From positions 1 to 64,000 of the forward strand of contig NZ_JACKZA010000013.1 in the NCBI RefSeq assembly GCF_015100155.1: a stretch of 64,000 nucleotides of DNA. The letters run 5' to 3'. The notes below the pieces were generated by a model that saw only the letters and a program-made list of their open reading frames with translations, was not told the origin of the DNA and searched no databases. Numbering within the stretch: the first letter of the stretch is position 1; each line of letters opens with the position of its first letter. The position numbers and the translations under genes are program-made. Shown one piece after another: positions 17,655 through 26,338 of this stretch. The DNA is from Acidithiobacillus sp. HP-2 (lineage in GTDB: Bacteria; Pseudomonadota; Gammaproteobacteria; Acidithiobacillales; Acidithiobacillaceae).

Positions 17655-18401
17655 TCAGTGGCCAGTGCCCAGATCACCCAGATATTTGCTTTTGGGATAA
17701 TTGTAGGAGAGCACCTTGCTTACGGTTTCTGCCTGATTCTGGAGGTTGAGATGCCGGTATGAGCGGACCAGATAGTACAGGGCTTCTTCCCTTGAAGGGC
17801 TGAGCTGATAGCGGGTGACCACATTGTCACAGCGATTGGCCGCCGCAACGTAAGCGTGACGCACATAATAGAACTTGCAGATGTCCAGGTTGCGCTTGCC
17901 GAGAATATCGATGATTTTGGCCATACGCAGCCGGGCATCGACAGCATAGGGACTATGGGGCCAGCGTGTGGCCAGAGTTTGTAGAGTGCTAAAGGCTTCT
18001 TCGGCGGGTTTGGGATTCCATTCAGCGCCCTGGATGCCTTCATAGTAGGCAATGCCTTTCAAATACCATGCATAATCCACATGGGGATTGGCCGGATGCT
18101 GCTTGATAAAACGTTCGGCGGCTGCTGCAGCGGCTTCGGAATCGCCACTCTTGTAGTAACTGTATGCAGTATCCAGTTGCGCCTGTTCCGCATAGGGACC
18201 GTAGGGATAGCGGGTTTCCAGTTCTTCATAATGGCGAATGGCTAAAGTGTAATCTCCGCGTTCCATGGCTTGCTTGGCGGGCTGATACATCTGGGCGGCC
18301 GATTCGTGGGTTTCCGCAGCCTGATCACCTTTGTGGGGAGTGCTGGCACAACCGGCCAGAATGGCAGTACAACAAAATGAAATAAGTAAGCGTTTGCGCA
18401 T
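17655..18401 (-). CDS. bamD: Outer membrane assembly lipoprotein BamD
   Basis: Essential component of the BAM complex that inserts beta-barrel proteins into the outer membrane. From ATG 18401 the 248-residue protein begins with a lipoprotein signal (MRKRLLISFCCTAILAGC; Cys in the lipobox AGC) and continues as TPR repeats: YQPAKQAMERGDYTLAIRHY, YPYGPYAEQAQLDTAYSYYK and the characteristic ADRFI-type VDYAWYLKGIAYYEG. An upstream ATG would remove the signal peptide from the N-terminus and is rejected. Divergent from rluD with 28 bases between starts, so promoters overlap the two 5' ends. Confidence 0.93.
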   Translation of the reverse strand: MRKRLLISFCCTAILAGCASTPHKGDQAAETHESAAQMYQPAKQAMERGDYTLAIRHYEELETRYPYGPYAEQAQLDTAYSYYKSGDSEAAAAAAERFIKQHPANPHVDYAWYLKGIAYYEGIQGAEWNPKPAEEAFSTLQTLATRWPHSPYAVDARLRMAKIIDILGKRNLDICKFYYVRHAYVAAANRCDNVVTRYQLSPSREEALYYLVRSYRHLNLQNQAETVSKVLSYNYPKSKYLGDLGTGH

Positions 18402-18429
18402 GAAGGACAATAGTCTATAGTGGCGAGCC

Positions 18430-19389
18430 ATGAGCGACGATACTACGGGACTTCCCATGATTTTGCCAGTGGATCAAGCCGGTGAACGACTGGATGCGGT
18501 TTTGAGTGGCCTGCTTCCGGACATCAGCCGCAGCCGGATCCAGACCCTGTTGAAAGACGGCCATATTCGGGTGAACGGCGCCGTTGAAAAACCCAGCCTG
18601 CGCATCCAGGGTGGCGAAGCGGTAGACATTGACTGGCCGGAAAGCGAACCCAGTGTCTGGCTGGCCCAGGATATTCCTCTGCATATCATGTATGAAGATG
18701 CGCACATTCTGATCCTCCACAAACCGGCCGGGCAGCTGACCCATCCCGGTGCCGGCCATGCGGATGGTACCCTGGTGAACGGGGTGCTGGCGCATCTACC
18801 GGATAATGCCTATCTGCCCCGGGGTGGTATTGTCCATCGCCTGGACAAGGACACCACCGGCTTGCTGGTAGTGGCCAAAACCGAAATGGCGCGGCAGTCG
18901 CTGATAGACCAGTTGGGTGACCACACCATGCACCGGGAGTATCTGGCCCTGGTGAATGGCCCGATGACTGGTGGTGGTCGGGTGGATGAGCCCATTGGCC
19001 GCCATGCTCATGACCGGCTGCGGATGACGGTGCGTGCCGACGGGCGCCCTGCGCAAACGGATTTTCGTCTGGTGGAGCGCTTCCCACGCCACAGCTTCCT
19101 GCGTTTGCGCCTGGCCACCGGGCGCACCCATCAGATCCGGGTGCACATGACCCATATTGGTCACCCGTTGGTCGGGGACCCGGTATATGGGGGGCGCATG
19201 AGCGTGCCCCAGGGGCTGGATGCTGAAGGCTTGGCTTACTGGCAGCAGTTTCGGCGACAGGCCCTGCATGCCTGGCGCTTGAAGTTGTACCATCCGGAAA
19301 CGGAAGAGTTGATGAGTTGGGAAAGTCCACTTCCGGAGGAAATGGAAAAACTGCTGGATTTGTTGCGGCAGGCCCGCCGTGCCCATTGA
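18430..19389 (+). CDS. rluD: 23S rRNA pseudouridine synthase RluD
   Basis: Modifies uridines in helix 69 of 23S rRNA (1911, 1915, 1917 in E. coli). The 319-residue protein has an N-terminal S4 RNA-binding domain (GERLDAVLSGLLPDISRSRI) and the catalytic domain with HRLDKDTTGLLVVA containing the active-site Asp near residue 140. RTHQIRVHMTHIGHPLVGDP is a second signature. RluD next to bamD (comL) and pgeF (yfiH) is a widely conserved proteobacterial arrangement, which separates it from RluC. Confidence 0.92.
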   Translation: MSDDTTGLPMILPVDQAGERLDAVLSGLLPDISRSRIQTLLKDGHIRVNGAVEKPSLRIQGGEAVDIDWPESEPSVWLAQDIPLHIMYEDAHILILHKPAGQLTHPGAGHADGTLVNGVLAHLPDNAYLPRGGIVHRLDKDTTGLLVVAKTEMARQSLIDQLGDHTMHREYLALVNGPMTGGGRVDEPIGRHAHDRLRMTVRADGRPAQTDFRLVERFPRHSFLRLRLATGRTHQIRVHMTHIGHPLVGDPVYGGRMSVPQGLDAEGLAYWQQFRRQALHAWRLKLYHPETEELMSWESPLPEEMEKLLDLLRQARRAH

Positions 19390-20137
19390 GGCAGCATCTA
19401 TTCCATCTGTTCTAATCCCTGACTGGCCGCTGCCCGCCGGGGTACATAGTGCGATTACACGACGCAACGGGGGTTACAGTGAAGGTCCTTATCGCTCCTT
19501 CAATCTGGGCGATCATGTGGGAGACGCGGCACAGGCCGTGGCTAAAAATCGCGAGCTGCTGCGTACCTTGCTGAAATTGCCGCAAGAACCACAATGGCTG
19601 CGCCAGATACATGGTACGGAATTACTGCAGATTCCAGCTGCTCAAGACCTCTCTCCGCTTCCCGAAGCTGATGGGGCGGTGACCCATCTTCCAGGACAAG
19701 TGTTGGCGGTATTGACGGCTGATTGTCTGCCGGTGCTGGCTTGCAGTCGTGATGGTCAGCATCTCGGGGCTTTTCACGCCGGCTGGCGGGGCCTGCTGGC
19801 TGGCATTCTCGAAAAAGGGGTGGCGGCGTTGGCCGTGCCCGGCAAGGAAGTTCTGATATACTTGGGACCAGCCATCGGGCACGAAGCTTTTGAAGTAGGC
19901 CCGGAGTTGCGGGCAGCTTTTGTTGCGGAAGATCCGCAGGCTGTCAGCGCCTTTCGTGCCGGGCCAGGGGATCGCTGGCTGGCGGATATTTATCAGCTTG
20001 CCCGGCAGCGCCTGCACCGGGTTGGGGTCACGGCCATTTATGGTGGGGGCCTGTGTACTTTCAGTGATAGCGAATTTTTTTCGTACCGGCGCGATGCAGT
20101 GACCGGACGAATGGCATCTTTGATCTGGAGGGAATAA
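19379..20137 (+). CDS. pgeF: Multicopper-oxidase-like/purine nucleoside phosphorylase PgeF (YfiH)
   Basis: A 252-residue protein of the DUF152/YfiH family, which has been described both as a laccase-like enzyme and as a purine nucleoside phosphorylase, and in E. coli as a peptidoglycan-editing factor. GTG at 19379 overlaps the end of rluD. Metal-binding residues of the family lie in DCLPVLACSRDG, FHAGWRGLLAGIL and GGLCTFSDSEFFSYRRD. A nucleoside-cleaving role would fit the methionine salvage genes that follow, since salvage begins from methylthioadenosine, but that is inference. Confidence 0.88.
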   Translation: MPIEAASIPSVLIPDWPLPAGVHSAITRRNGGYSEGPYRSFNLGDHVGDAAQAVAKNRELLRTLLKLPQEPQWLRQIHGTELLQIPAAQDLSPLPEADGAVTHLPGQVLAVLTADCLPVLACSRDGQHLGAFHAGWRGLLAGILEKGVAALAVPGKEVLIYLGPAIGHEAFEVGPELRAAFVAEDPQAVSAFRAGPGDRWLADIYQLARQRLHRVGVTAIYGGGLCTFSDSEFFSYRRDAVTGRMASLIWRE

Positions 20138-20143
20138 GTCATC

Positions 20144-20695
20144 ATGGCGACTTTACGCAGAGCCGGTGATCCGGCGCTGGTTACGGACCCCGACATCATT
20201 GCCGGGCTGTTGGCTCCGCTGGGTGTGCTTCTGGAAAAGCTTCCTGTTCCCGCAACGGACAGCAGCCGCTCCCTGTTGGCCCAGGCAGAACTCGGTAGCG
20301 ACGATCAGGGAATGCTGCTGGAGACTCTGGATGCGGTGTTTCGGCGCTTACAATCCGAAAAAGGGTATCAGGACCGGGATCTGGTCGTGCTTTATCCCGG
20401 CCATCCCCAGCTGGAGGCACTCAACGCCCGTTTTCATCGGATTCACACCCATGACGATGAAGAGGTGCGTTACATCGTCGATGGCGAGGGCGTTTTTGGC
20501 TTTGTGCTGCCCGATGCGCAGCAGGTCGAGCTGACGGTGGTGGCGGGCGATTATATTCATGTCCCGGCAGATGTGGAGCACTGGTTCCGCCTCAATCAAT
20601 TCCAGCGGATCAAGGCGGTCCGTTACTTCAGTGCCCGAGGCGGATGGACTCCCCATTATACGGAACGTCCCTTGCAGAGTTTTCACGATTTATGA
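20144..20695 (+). CDS. mtnD: Acireductone dioxygenase
   Basis: Penultimate step of methionine salvage: oxidises acireductone to 2-keto-4-methylthiobutyrate and formate (Fe form). The 183-residue cupin has the metal site in FHRIHTHDDEEVRYIVDGEG (H-x-H and E) and the second-motif His in DYIHVPADVEHWF. C-terminal VRYFSARGGWTPHYT is typical. The stop overlaps mtnW as ATGA. Confidence 0.92.
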   Translation: MATLRRAGDPALVTDPDIIAGLLAPLGVLLEKLPVPATDSSRSLLAQAELGSDDQGMLLETLDAVFRRLQSEKGYQDRDLVVLYPGHPQLEALNARFHRIHTHDDEEVRYIVDGEGVFGFVLPDAQQVELTVVAGDYIHVPADVEHWFRLNQFQRIKAVRYFSARGGWTPHYTERPLQSFHDL

Positions 20696-21864
20696 GTGCC
20701 TACATAGAGGTGGATTACCAGTTTCCTGCCGGGGTTGATGCGCAGCGGCAGGCTCAGGCCATTGCCATCGGGCAGACTGCCGGAAGCTGGGACGCGCGCT
20801 TTCAGCATCGGGAAGAACAGCTTCGCGGGCATCTTGCTGAAGTGCGGGCAGTACATGACTTACCCGAGGGGCGACACCTGGCGACCATCCGTTTCCCCGC
20901 CGAAAATGTGGATGGACGCATGGGTAGCCTGCTGACCATGATTTTCGGGAAATATTCTCTGGCGGGCCCGGCCAAGGTCATGTCCATACGCTTACCTGAA
21001 GGGTATGGGCAATCCTGTCGCTTTGGTCTGGCGGGTATCCGCGAAAAACTGAACGTAGCCGAGCGTCCCCTGATTATGGCCATTTTCAAGCCCGCTCTGG
21101 GGCTGAGCGCCGGGGACCATGCCGAAATTCTGGCAGAAGTGGCGATGGCTGGTCTGGATATCATCAAGGATGATGAAATTCTGCCGGACCTGCCCTCAGC
21201 CGCGACGCTGGCCCGCTGGGAAGCCTGTGCACCTATCATTGAGGCGCGTCGTGATCGGACCGGGCGGGATCTACTTTACGCCATGAATCTTTCCGGCGAT
21301 GCCCGGCAGGTTCACGAACTGGCCCGGCAACTGGTTGCCCGGGGGGCCAACGCCCTGCTCCTGAATGTGCTTGCCTATGGATTCCCCATGCTGGAAGCCC
21401 TGGCAGCAGATCCGGAGGTGAACGTCCCGATTTTTGCGCATCCGGCTCTGGCCGGGGCCTGGTGTGCTGCACCCGATCATGGTTTTGCCTATGCGGCCAT
21501 ACTGGGGACGGCGATGGCCCATGCCGGCGCGGATGCGGTTCTTTATCCGGCCCATTATGGCAGTTTGCCTTTTCCGGAGGCGGACGAGCAGGCCATTGTT
21601 GCGGCCTTACGGGCGCGGGGCGTGGCGCCAGTTCCCTCGGCGGGGGTGCACCCCGGTATGTTGGATGCCATTCTGGAAGATTACGGCCCGGAGCTTATTC
21701 TCAACGCCGGTACCGGGATTATGGATCATCCCATGGGCCCCTCCAGCGGCGTGCTGGCTTTTCATGAGGGGCTGGAACGCTGGCAGGAGGGCGCTTCCCT
21801 GAAACTGTCCGATCTGCCCGCCGGGCCTTTGCGGGCGGCCGTTGAAAAATGGGGGGCCGCCTGA
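20692..21864 (+). CDS. mtnW: RuBisCO-like protein: 2,3-diketo-5-methylthiopentyl-1-phosphate enolase
   Basis: A form IV RuBisCO-like protein of 390 residues. It keeps the RuBisCO fold landmarks (GRMGSLLTMIFGKYSL, IFKPALGLS, and the metal/carbamate region DIIKDDEIL), but has the KDDE sequence of the methionine-salvage enolases in place of the carboxylase signature GGDFIKNDE. ATG 20692 is preferred over 20644, because it overlaps the mtnD stop as ATGA and begins where the family does (SAYIEVDYQFPA). Flanking mtnD, mtnX and mtnB make the enolase role strong. It should not be mistaken for the Calvin-cycle enzyme of this organism. Confidence 0.9.
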   Translation: MSAYIEVDYQFPAGVDAQRQAQAIAIGQTAGSWDARFQHREEQLRGHLAEVRAVHDLPEGRHLATIRFPAENVDGRMGSLLTMIFGKYSLAGPAKVMSIRLPEGYGQSCRFGLAGIREKLNVAERPLIMAIFKPALGLSAGDHAEILAEVAMAGLDIIKDDEILPDLPSAATLARWEACAPIIEARRDRTGRDLLYAMNLSGDARQVHELARQLVARGANALLLNVLAYGFPMLEALAADPEVNVPIFAHPALAGAWCAAPDHGFAYAAILGTAMAHAGADAVLYPAHYGSLPFPEADEQAIVAALRARGVAPVPSAGVHPGMLDAILEDYGPELILNAGTGIMDHPMGPSSGVLAFHEGLERWQEGASLKLSDLPAGPLRAAVEKWGAA

Positions 21865-22520
21865 TGCTGTCCAAAGCCATTTTCTGTGACTTTGATGGAA
21901 CCATCACGGAGCAGGAGATTTTTGTGGCCTTGATGCGGCATTTCGCCCCGGAGGCTGCCGCGCAGCTTCTTCCGGAAATATATGCGCAACGCTTGGGGCT
22001 GCGGGAAGGATTACCCCGGATCCTGGAAGGCATTCCTTCCCAACGCTGGCCGGAAATGGAAGACTTTGTCCGGGGTACAGCCTTGCGTCCCGGTCTGGAA
22101 CATTTACTGGCTTCCGCCCGCCAGGCTGCTGTGCCTTTTATTGTAGTGACGGGTGGCTTTACCCGCATGGCAGAAATCGTCCTGGAACCTTATCGCGCCG
22201 ATATTCACGCGATTCACGGGCTGGAAGTGGATTGCTCCGGCCCGACTTTGCGGGTTTTTTCGCCCTGGCAGGATGATCATGAACTGGTCGCCAAGCGTCA
22301 GGTGCTCGCCCACTATCAGCCCGGGACGGCACTTTGTATTGGCGATTCCATCACTGATCTGCGGGTGGCGCGCGATTGCCCTCTGGTTTGTGCCCGTGAT
22401 CGGCTGGCGCAATATCTGCTGGAAGAAGGTAAGGCTTTCATTCCTTTTGAAACGCTGGATGACGTCAATGCCGCACTGGCGGCACGCGGTTGGTGGAAGG
22501 AGGGTGCCGATGCACCATGA
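21864..22520 (+). CDS. mtnX: 2-hydroxy-3-keto-5-methylthiopentenyl-1-phosphate phosphatase
   Basis: A HAD-superfamily phosphatase of 218 residues that yields acireductone for MtnD. Motif I is FCDFDGTIT right at the N-terminus, motif II is VVTGGFTRM, and motif III/IV is CIGDSITDLRVAR. The ATG at 21864 overlaps the stop of mtnW (TGATG) and the 3' end overlaps mtnB by eleven bases. Having separate MtnW and MtnX in place of the fused MtnC enolase-phosphatase is the Bacillus-type version of the pathway. Confidence 0.9.
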   Translation: MLSKAIFCDFDGTITEQEIFVALMRHFAPEAAAQLLPEIYAQRLGLREGLPRILEGIPSQRWPEMEDFVRGTALRPGLEHLLASARQAAVPFIVVTGGFTRMAEIVLEPYRADIHAIHGLEVDCSGPTLRVFSPWQDDHELVAKRQVLAHYQPGTALCIGDSITDLRVARDCPLVCARDRLAQYLLEEGKAFIPFETLDDVNAALAARGWWKEGADAP

Positions 22521-23139
22521 AGATTTGCGACAGGAGCTGGCACTGGCTGCCCGAAGCTTTTACGAAAGAGGCTGGATGCTGGGAACAGCCGGTAATTTAT
22601 CGGCGCGGATGGCTGAAGAGGCTTTCTGGATTACCGCCAGTGGCCGTCCCAAGGATTTGCTGGACACAGGAGATTTTGTTTCAGTAAACCTCCAGGGGGA
22701 GGTGCTGCTTGCTCCCAGCGGACGTAAACCTTCGGCAGAAACTTCCATCCATCAGGTGATTTATCAACATATTCCTGAAGCCCGGGTGGTTTTTCATGTG
22801 CATTCCATTGAGGCCAATCTCTGCGGGCACTTCGCCAGAAACGGGCAACTCCGTCTGCCGCCTCTGGAGATGCTCAAGGGACTGGGGGTTCCCGATGCGG
22901 AACCCGAAATTGATCTGCCGGTTTTTGCCAATCATCAGGATGTTGCCCGCATTGCCAAAGATATGGATACTGCTTTTACGCAAGCCATTCCTCCGGTGCC
23001 TGGTGCGCTGATTCACCAGCATGGCGTCACTGCCTGGGGCAGGGATTTATTGTCTGCACGCCATCACCTGGAATTGCTGGAATATTGTTTTCGTTATCTC
23101 GTACAGGCTAAAGCCCTCGCTATAGGAGTTCAGGCATGA
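22510..23139 (+). CDS. mtnB: Methylthioribulose-1-phosphate dehydratase
   Basis: A class II aldolase-family zinc enzyme of 209 residues that makes 2,3-diketo-5-methylthiopentyl-1-phosphate, the substrate of MtnW. Zinc-binding histidines lie in FHVHSIEANL and in the C-terminal ALIHQHGVTAWG; GTAGNLSARM and ITASGRPKDLL are the family signatures. ATG 22510 starts MHHEDLRQELA; the frame is open much further upstream, but that part overlaps mtnX and has no homology. The cluster lacks mtnA and mtnP, which must be elsewhere. Confidence 0.92.
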   Translation: MHHEDLRQELALAARSFYERGWMLGTAGNLSARMAEEAFWITASGRPKDLLDTGDFVSVNLQGEVLLAPSGRKPSAETSIHQVIYQHIPEARVVFHVHSIEANLCGHFARNGQLRLPPLEMLKGLGVPDAEPEIDLPVFANHQDVARIAKDMDTAFTQAIPPVPGALIHQHGVTAWGRDLLSARHHLELLEYCFRYLVQAKALAIGVQA

Positions 23140-23657
23140 GTCAAGCGCTTCTCACCGTCATCGGCGAAGATCGCCCCGGTATTGTCGCAGCCGTCACCCA
23201 GGCCCTGTATACGGCGGATTGCTCCATTGGTGACGCTTCCATGATGCGTCTGGGCGGCTATTTCACCATCATGCAGGTCATCGATTACAGCAGGGACCTG
23301 GGCTCCGTGGAAATGGCCCTGGATCCTGCCATCAAGCGCCTGAGTTTACGGGTACACCTGGATCCTATCTCCAGTGTTGCGGTTGCGGCCGATCAGCCCA
23401 ACACCCGGGTCACAGTTTATGGGGCCGATCATCCGGGTATTGTGGCCGGGGTGACGGCTGCCCTCGCTGCCATCGGTTTTAATGTGATTGATCTGGAAAG
23501 CGAAAGCTCCGGAAGCGCCGAGCGGCCACTGTACGTCATGGTCATTCAGGGTTATGCCCCCGATGGCATTGAAAGCGTGCGCAAGGCGGTTTTGCCCCTG
23601 CGGGAAAAACAAGGGGTAGAAGTGGGTGTCCACCCCATTGAAGCGGCCGTATTCTGA
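23136..23657 (+). CDS. Tandem ACT-domain protein (GcvR-like)
   Basis: A 173-residue protein made of two ACT domains: LLTVIGEDRPGIVAAVTQAL in the first and RVTVYGADHPGIVAGVTAAL in the second, each with the DxPGIV ligand-binding turn. This is the architecture of GcvR, which antagonises GcvA in glycine-cleavage regulation, but no gcvA is nearby and many such proteins have unknown partners. ATG overlaps the end of mtnB and the stop overlaps def, so it is in the same operon; it may sense an amino acid linked to methionine metabolism. Confidence 0.85.
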   Translation: MSQALLTVIGEDRPGIVAAVTQALYTADCSIGDASMMRLGGYFTIMQVIDYSRDLGSVEMALDPAIKRLSLRVHLDPISSVAVAADQPNTRVTVYGADHPGIVAGVTAALAAIGFNVIDLESESSGSAERPLYVMVIQGYAPDGIESVRKAVLPLREKQGVEVGVHPIEAAVF

Positions 23658-24166
23658 TGACGGTACTGTCCATCCTCACCTATCCCGATGCGCGGCTGCA
23701 GCGCAAGGCCGAAGCCGTCCAGGTTTTTGACGATGAGCTGCAGAAATTTGTCGGGGATTTGACCGAAACCATGTACGCCGGTCCGGGAGGCGTCGGTATT
23801 GCTGCCCCTCAGGTAGATCGCCATCAGCGTATTGTCATTGTCGATGTGCGTCCCAAACTGGGGGATGATTGCCATGGTCTGATGGTGCTCATCAACCCCG
23901 AACTGGTGGCCTGGGAAGGCATGGCGGTGGGCCGCGAGGGCTGTATGTCAGTCCCGGATTTTACCGGCAATGTTATCCGCGCCGAGCGCATTCAGGTGCA
24001 GGCTCAGGACGTGTCGGGACGCGAGCGCAGTTATGAATGTGAAGGCTTTGAAGCGCGGGCGGTGCAGCACGAAATGGATCATCTCGATGGGTTTCTGTTT
24101 CTGGACCGTCTGGTTTCACGGAAAACCGATCTGTTCCGTCGCAAGAATTATCAGAAATCCCAATAA
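23657..24166 (+). CDS. def: Peptide deformylase
   Basis: Removes the formyl group from nascent N-terminal methionine. The 169-residue protein has all three motifs: GIAAPQVD (motif 1), EGCMSVPDF with the metal-binding Cys (motif 2) and QHEMDHLDGFLF with the two His and catalytic Glu (motif 3). It ends the rluD-to-def operon; a hairpin with an 8-bp stem (24163-24182) follows the stop. It is not next to fmt here, unlike many genomes. Releasing formyl-Met products links loosely to the methionine salvage theme of the operon. Confidence 0.94.
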   Translation: MTVLSILTYPDARLQRKAEAVQVFDDELQKFVGDLTETMYAGPGGVGIAAPQVDRHQRIVIVDVRPKLGDDCHGLMVLINPELVAWEGMAVGREGCMSVPDFTGNVIRAERIQVQAQDVSGRERSYECEGFEARAVQHEMDHLDGFLFLDRLVSRKTDLFRRKNYQKSQ

Positions 24167-24182
24167 CCAGCATCCTGGTTAT
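24163..24182 (+). terminator. Stem-loop after def, possible terminator
   Basis: ataaccag and ctggttat form a perfect 8-bp stem around catc, starting at the def stop codon. There is no T-run after it, so intrinsic termination is uncertain; it sits between convergent def and rmlB. Confidence 0.4.
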
Positions 24183-24222
24183 GATGATCCGGGGGTTGTG
24201 CGTCGATCTGCATAAGCCGGAC

Positions 24223-25359
24223 TTAGTCGGCTCCGTACTGGGTATCCAGCCAGTGACGATAACTGCCATCCATGACCTGTTGCCACCATTGCGGATGCTC
24301 CAGGTACCAGAGGATGGTGCGCTGAATGCCGGTGGGAAAATCCACCGCAGGTGCAAAAGCCAATTCCCGGGTGATTTTTTCCGCATCAATGGCATAGCGG
24401 CGATCATGACCGGGGCGGTCACGAACATACTGAATCAGTTCCTCGCAGTGGCGTCCCAGTGCCGGGGCGGCCTGGGGGTATTGTTCGGCCCAGCGGGGAT
24501 TACTGGCGAATAATGTGTCCATCTTCCGGCAGACCAGTTGCACAATGTCGATATTGGCCCATTCGTTACAACCACCAATATTGTAGCTTTCGCCTTCCCG
24601 GCCCTCACCAAGAATAGCGGCGATCCCCCGGCAGTGATCTTCCACATAGAGCCAGTCACGGATCTGCTGACCATCACCATAAATGGGCAGGGCTTTATTG
24701 TGAAGAATATTGACGATGATCAGCGGGATAAGTTTTTCAGGAAAATGATAAGGTCCGTAATTATTGGAACAGTTGCTGGTCGTGGTGTGTAATCCGTAAG
24801 TATGCTGATAGGCGCGGACCAGATGGTCGGAGCCCGCCTTGCTGGCGGCATAGGGAGAATTGGGCGCATAAGGCGTGTCTTCGCGAAAGGCAGGGTCTTG
24901 GGGTCCGAGGGTGCCGTAGACTTCATCGGTGGAAATATGATGAAAACGATGGGGAACAGGGCCTTCAGGACCATCCAGCCAGAGCGATTTTGCCACTTTG
25001 AGGAGCGTATGGGTGCCGACGATATTGGTCTGGATAAAAGCATCAGGATCATGAATGGAGCGATCGACGTGGCTTTCCGCAGCAAAGTGCACAATGACAT
25101 TGATTTCATGGGCACGCAGGCTGCTTTCAAGCAATGCCGCATCATTGATGTCACCCTGAACAAAATGAAAATCGGGATGCGTTTCCAGTCCGTCGAGATT
25201 ATGGCGGTTACCGGCGTAGCTGAGGACGTCATAAGCGATCAGCGTGCCTTGGGGATGATTCTTCAGCCAGTAGTGACAGAAATTGCTGCCAATAAAGCCG
25301 GCGGCACCGGTGACCAGCAGGCGTTTTTCAGCGGGCGATGCAGGAGAGGTTGCGGTCAT
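24223..25359 (-). CDS. rmlB: dTDP-glucose 4,6-dehydratase
   Basis: Second step of dTDP-L-rhamnose synthesis. From ATG 25359 the 378-residue SDR enzyme starts with the NAD-binding LLVTGAAGFIGSNFCHYW; HISTDEVYGTLG and the YAASKAGSDHLV YxxxK motif hold the catalytic residues, and NNYGPYHFPEKLIPL is family-typical. The C-terminus carries RPGHDRRYAID. An upstream in-frame start at 25434 would overlap rmlD and has no homology. It is the last gene of the minus-strand galU-rml operon. Confidence 0.93.
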   Translation of the reverse strand: MTATSPASPAEKRLLVTGAAGFIGSNFCHYWLKNHPQGTLIAYDVLSYAGNRHNLDGLETHPDFHFVQGDINDAALLESSLRAHEINVIVHFAAESHVDRSIHDPDAFIQTNIVGTHTLLKVAKSLWLDGPEGPVPHRFHHISTDEVYGTLGPQDPAFREDTPYAPNSPYAASKAGSDHLVRAYQHTYGLHTTTSNCSNNYGPYHFPEKLIPLIIVNILHNKALPIYGDGQQIRDWLYVEDHCRGIAAILGEGREGESYNIGGCNEWANIDIVQLVCRKMDTLFASNPRWAEQYPQAAPALGRHCEELIQYVRDRPGHDRRYAIDAEKITRELAFAPAVDFPTGIQRTILWYLEHPQWWQQVMDGSYRHWLDTQYGAD

Positions 25360-25372
25360 GGGGTTTCCTTGT

Positions 25373-26263
25373 CTAATCAGAATCGGTATCGGTGAGCATT
25401 TGCCGCAGTGCCTGACGCCAATGTGGAGCAGCACCTAACGCCGCATAGCTGATACTTTTATCCAGTACTGCGCAGGCGGGGCGGCGGGCCGGGGTTGGGT
25501 AGGCGCTGGCGGGAATCATCAGGATGGGGATGCTACGCTGGAGCAGACCCAAAGCCAGGGCTTCTTCCTGAATCGCGACCGCAAAATCGTACCAGGAGGC
25601 CACTCCGGCATCCGTCCAATGCTGAATGCCGTTGAATTCCGGTTGTTCGCAGGCTCGCCAGATGGCAGCCGCCAAACCTGCCGCCCAGGTAGGACTGCCA
25701 ATCTGGTCACCAACCACCCCCAGGGAGTCCCGTTCTGACATCAGCCGCAACATGGTTTTGACAAAATTTTTACCGTGGGCGCTATATACCCAGGCGGTCC
25801 GTAAAATGAGCGCATTGCTCCCCAGAATACGGACAATCTCTAGCTCGCCGGCAGCTTTGCTGGCACCGTATACGCCGAGCGGATGACGGATACTGTCGGG
25901 CTGATAAGGGGTCGCCTGACTCCCATCAAATACAAAATCCGTGGAAACATGAATAAGCCGGGCAGAATGTTTACGGGCAGCCTCTGCACAATGAACGGCA
26001 CCATCCCGATTGATGGCATAGGCTGTTTCCGGTTCCGACTCGGCAAGATCAACGGCAGTATAAGCGGCGGCGTTGATGATGAGGTCGGGCTGAAAAACCT
26101 CGGCAGCCTGGTCTAGCTGTTTTTGAATGGCGATATCTGCCTGGGCGCGAGACAAGGCGCGCAGTTCAACAGATTCAGGGAGGTGGCGTTGGAGTTCCCA
26201 GCCTAACTGCCCGTTGGCACCAAACAGCAGGACGCGTTTGCTTCTGGAAGAGGTGGTGCTCAT
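25373..26263 (-). CDS. rmlD: dTDP-4-dehydrorhamnose reductase
   Basis: Final, NAD(P)H-dependent step to dTDP-L-rhamnose. The 296-residue protein starts MSTTSSRSKRVLLFGANGQLG with the Rossmann GxxGxxG-like motif. HVSTDFVFDG and GVYGASKAAGELE hold the catalytic Thr and the YxxxK pair. ATG 26263 is chosen because residues upstream are not family-like. It is separated from rmlC by two unrelated small genes, an unusual order. Confidence 0.92.
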   Translation of the reverse strand: MSTTSSRSKRVLLFGANGQLGWELQRHLPESVELRALSRAQADIAIQKQLDQAAEVFQPDLIINAAAYTAVDLAESEPETAYAINRDGAVHCAEAARKHSARLIHVSTDFVFDGSQATPYQPDSIRHPLGVYGASKAAGELEIVRILGSNALILRTAWVYSAHGKNFVKTMLRLMSERDSLGVVGDQIGSPTWAAGLAAAIWRACEQPEFNGIQHWTDAGVASWYDFAVAIQEEALALGLLQRSIPILMIPASAYPTPARRPACAVLDKSISYAALGAAPHWRQALRQMLTDTDSD

Positions 26264-26338
26264 GCCTGGCTCCTGCTTCCTTGCAGAAGACCTATGCAAA
26301 GGGGCCTGTTAGCGTTCATGGGATTTTCCTCGGGATAT

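Noticed and set aside
20644-20691. Earlier start for the RuBisCO-like protein
   Set aside because: The extra 16 residues lie in mtnD and are not family-like; ATG 20692 overlaps the mtnD stop as ATGA.
20692-21864. A Calvin-cycle RuBisCO large subunit
   Set aside because: It has the KDDE motif and lies in a methionine salvage operon; length (390) and motifs fit a form IV enolase.
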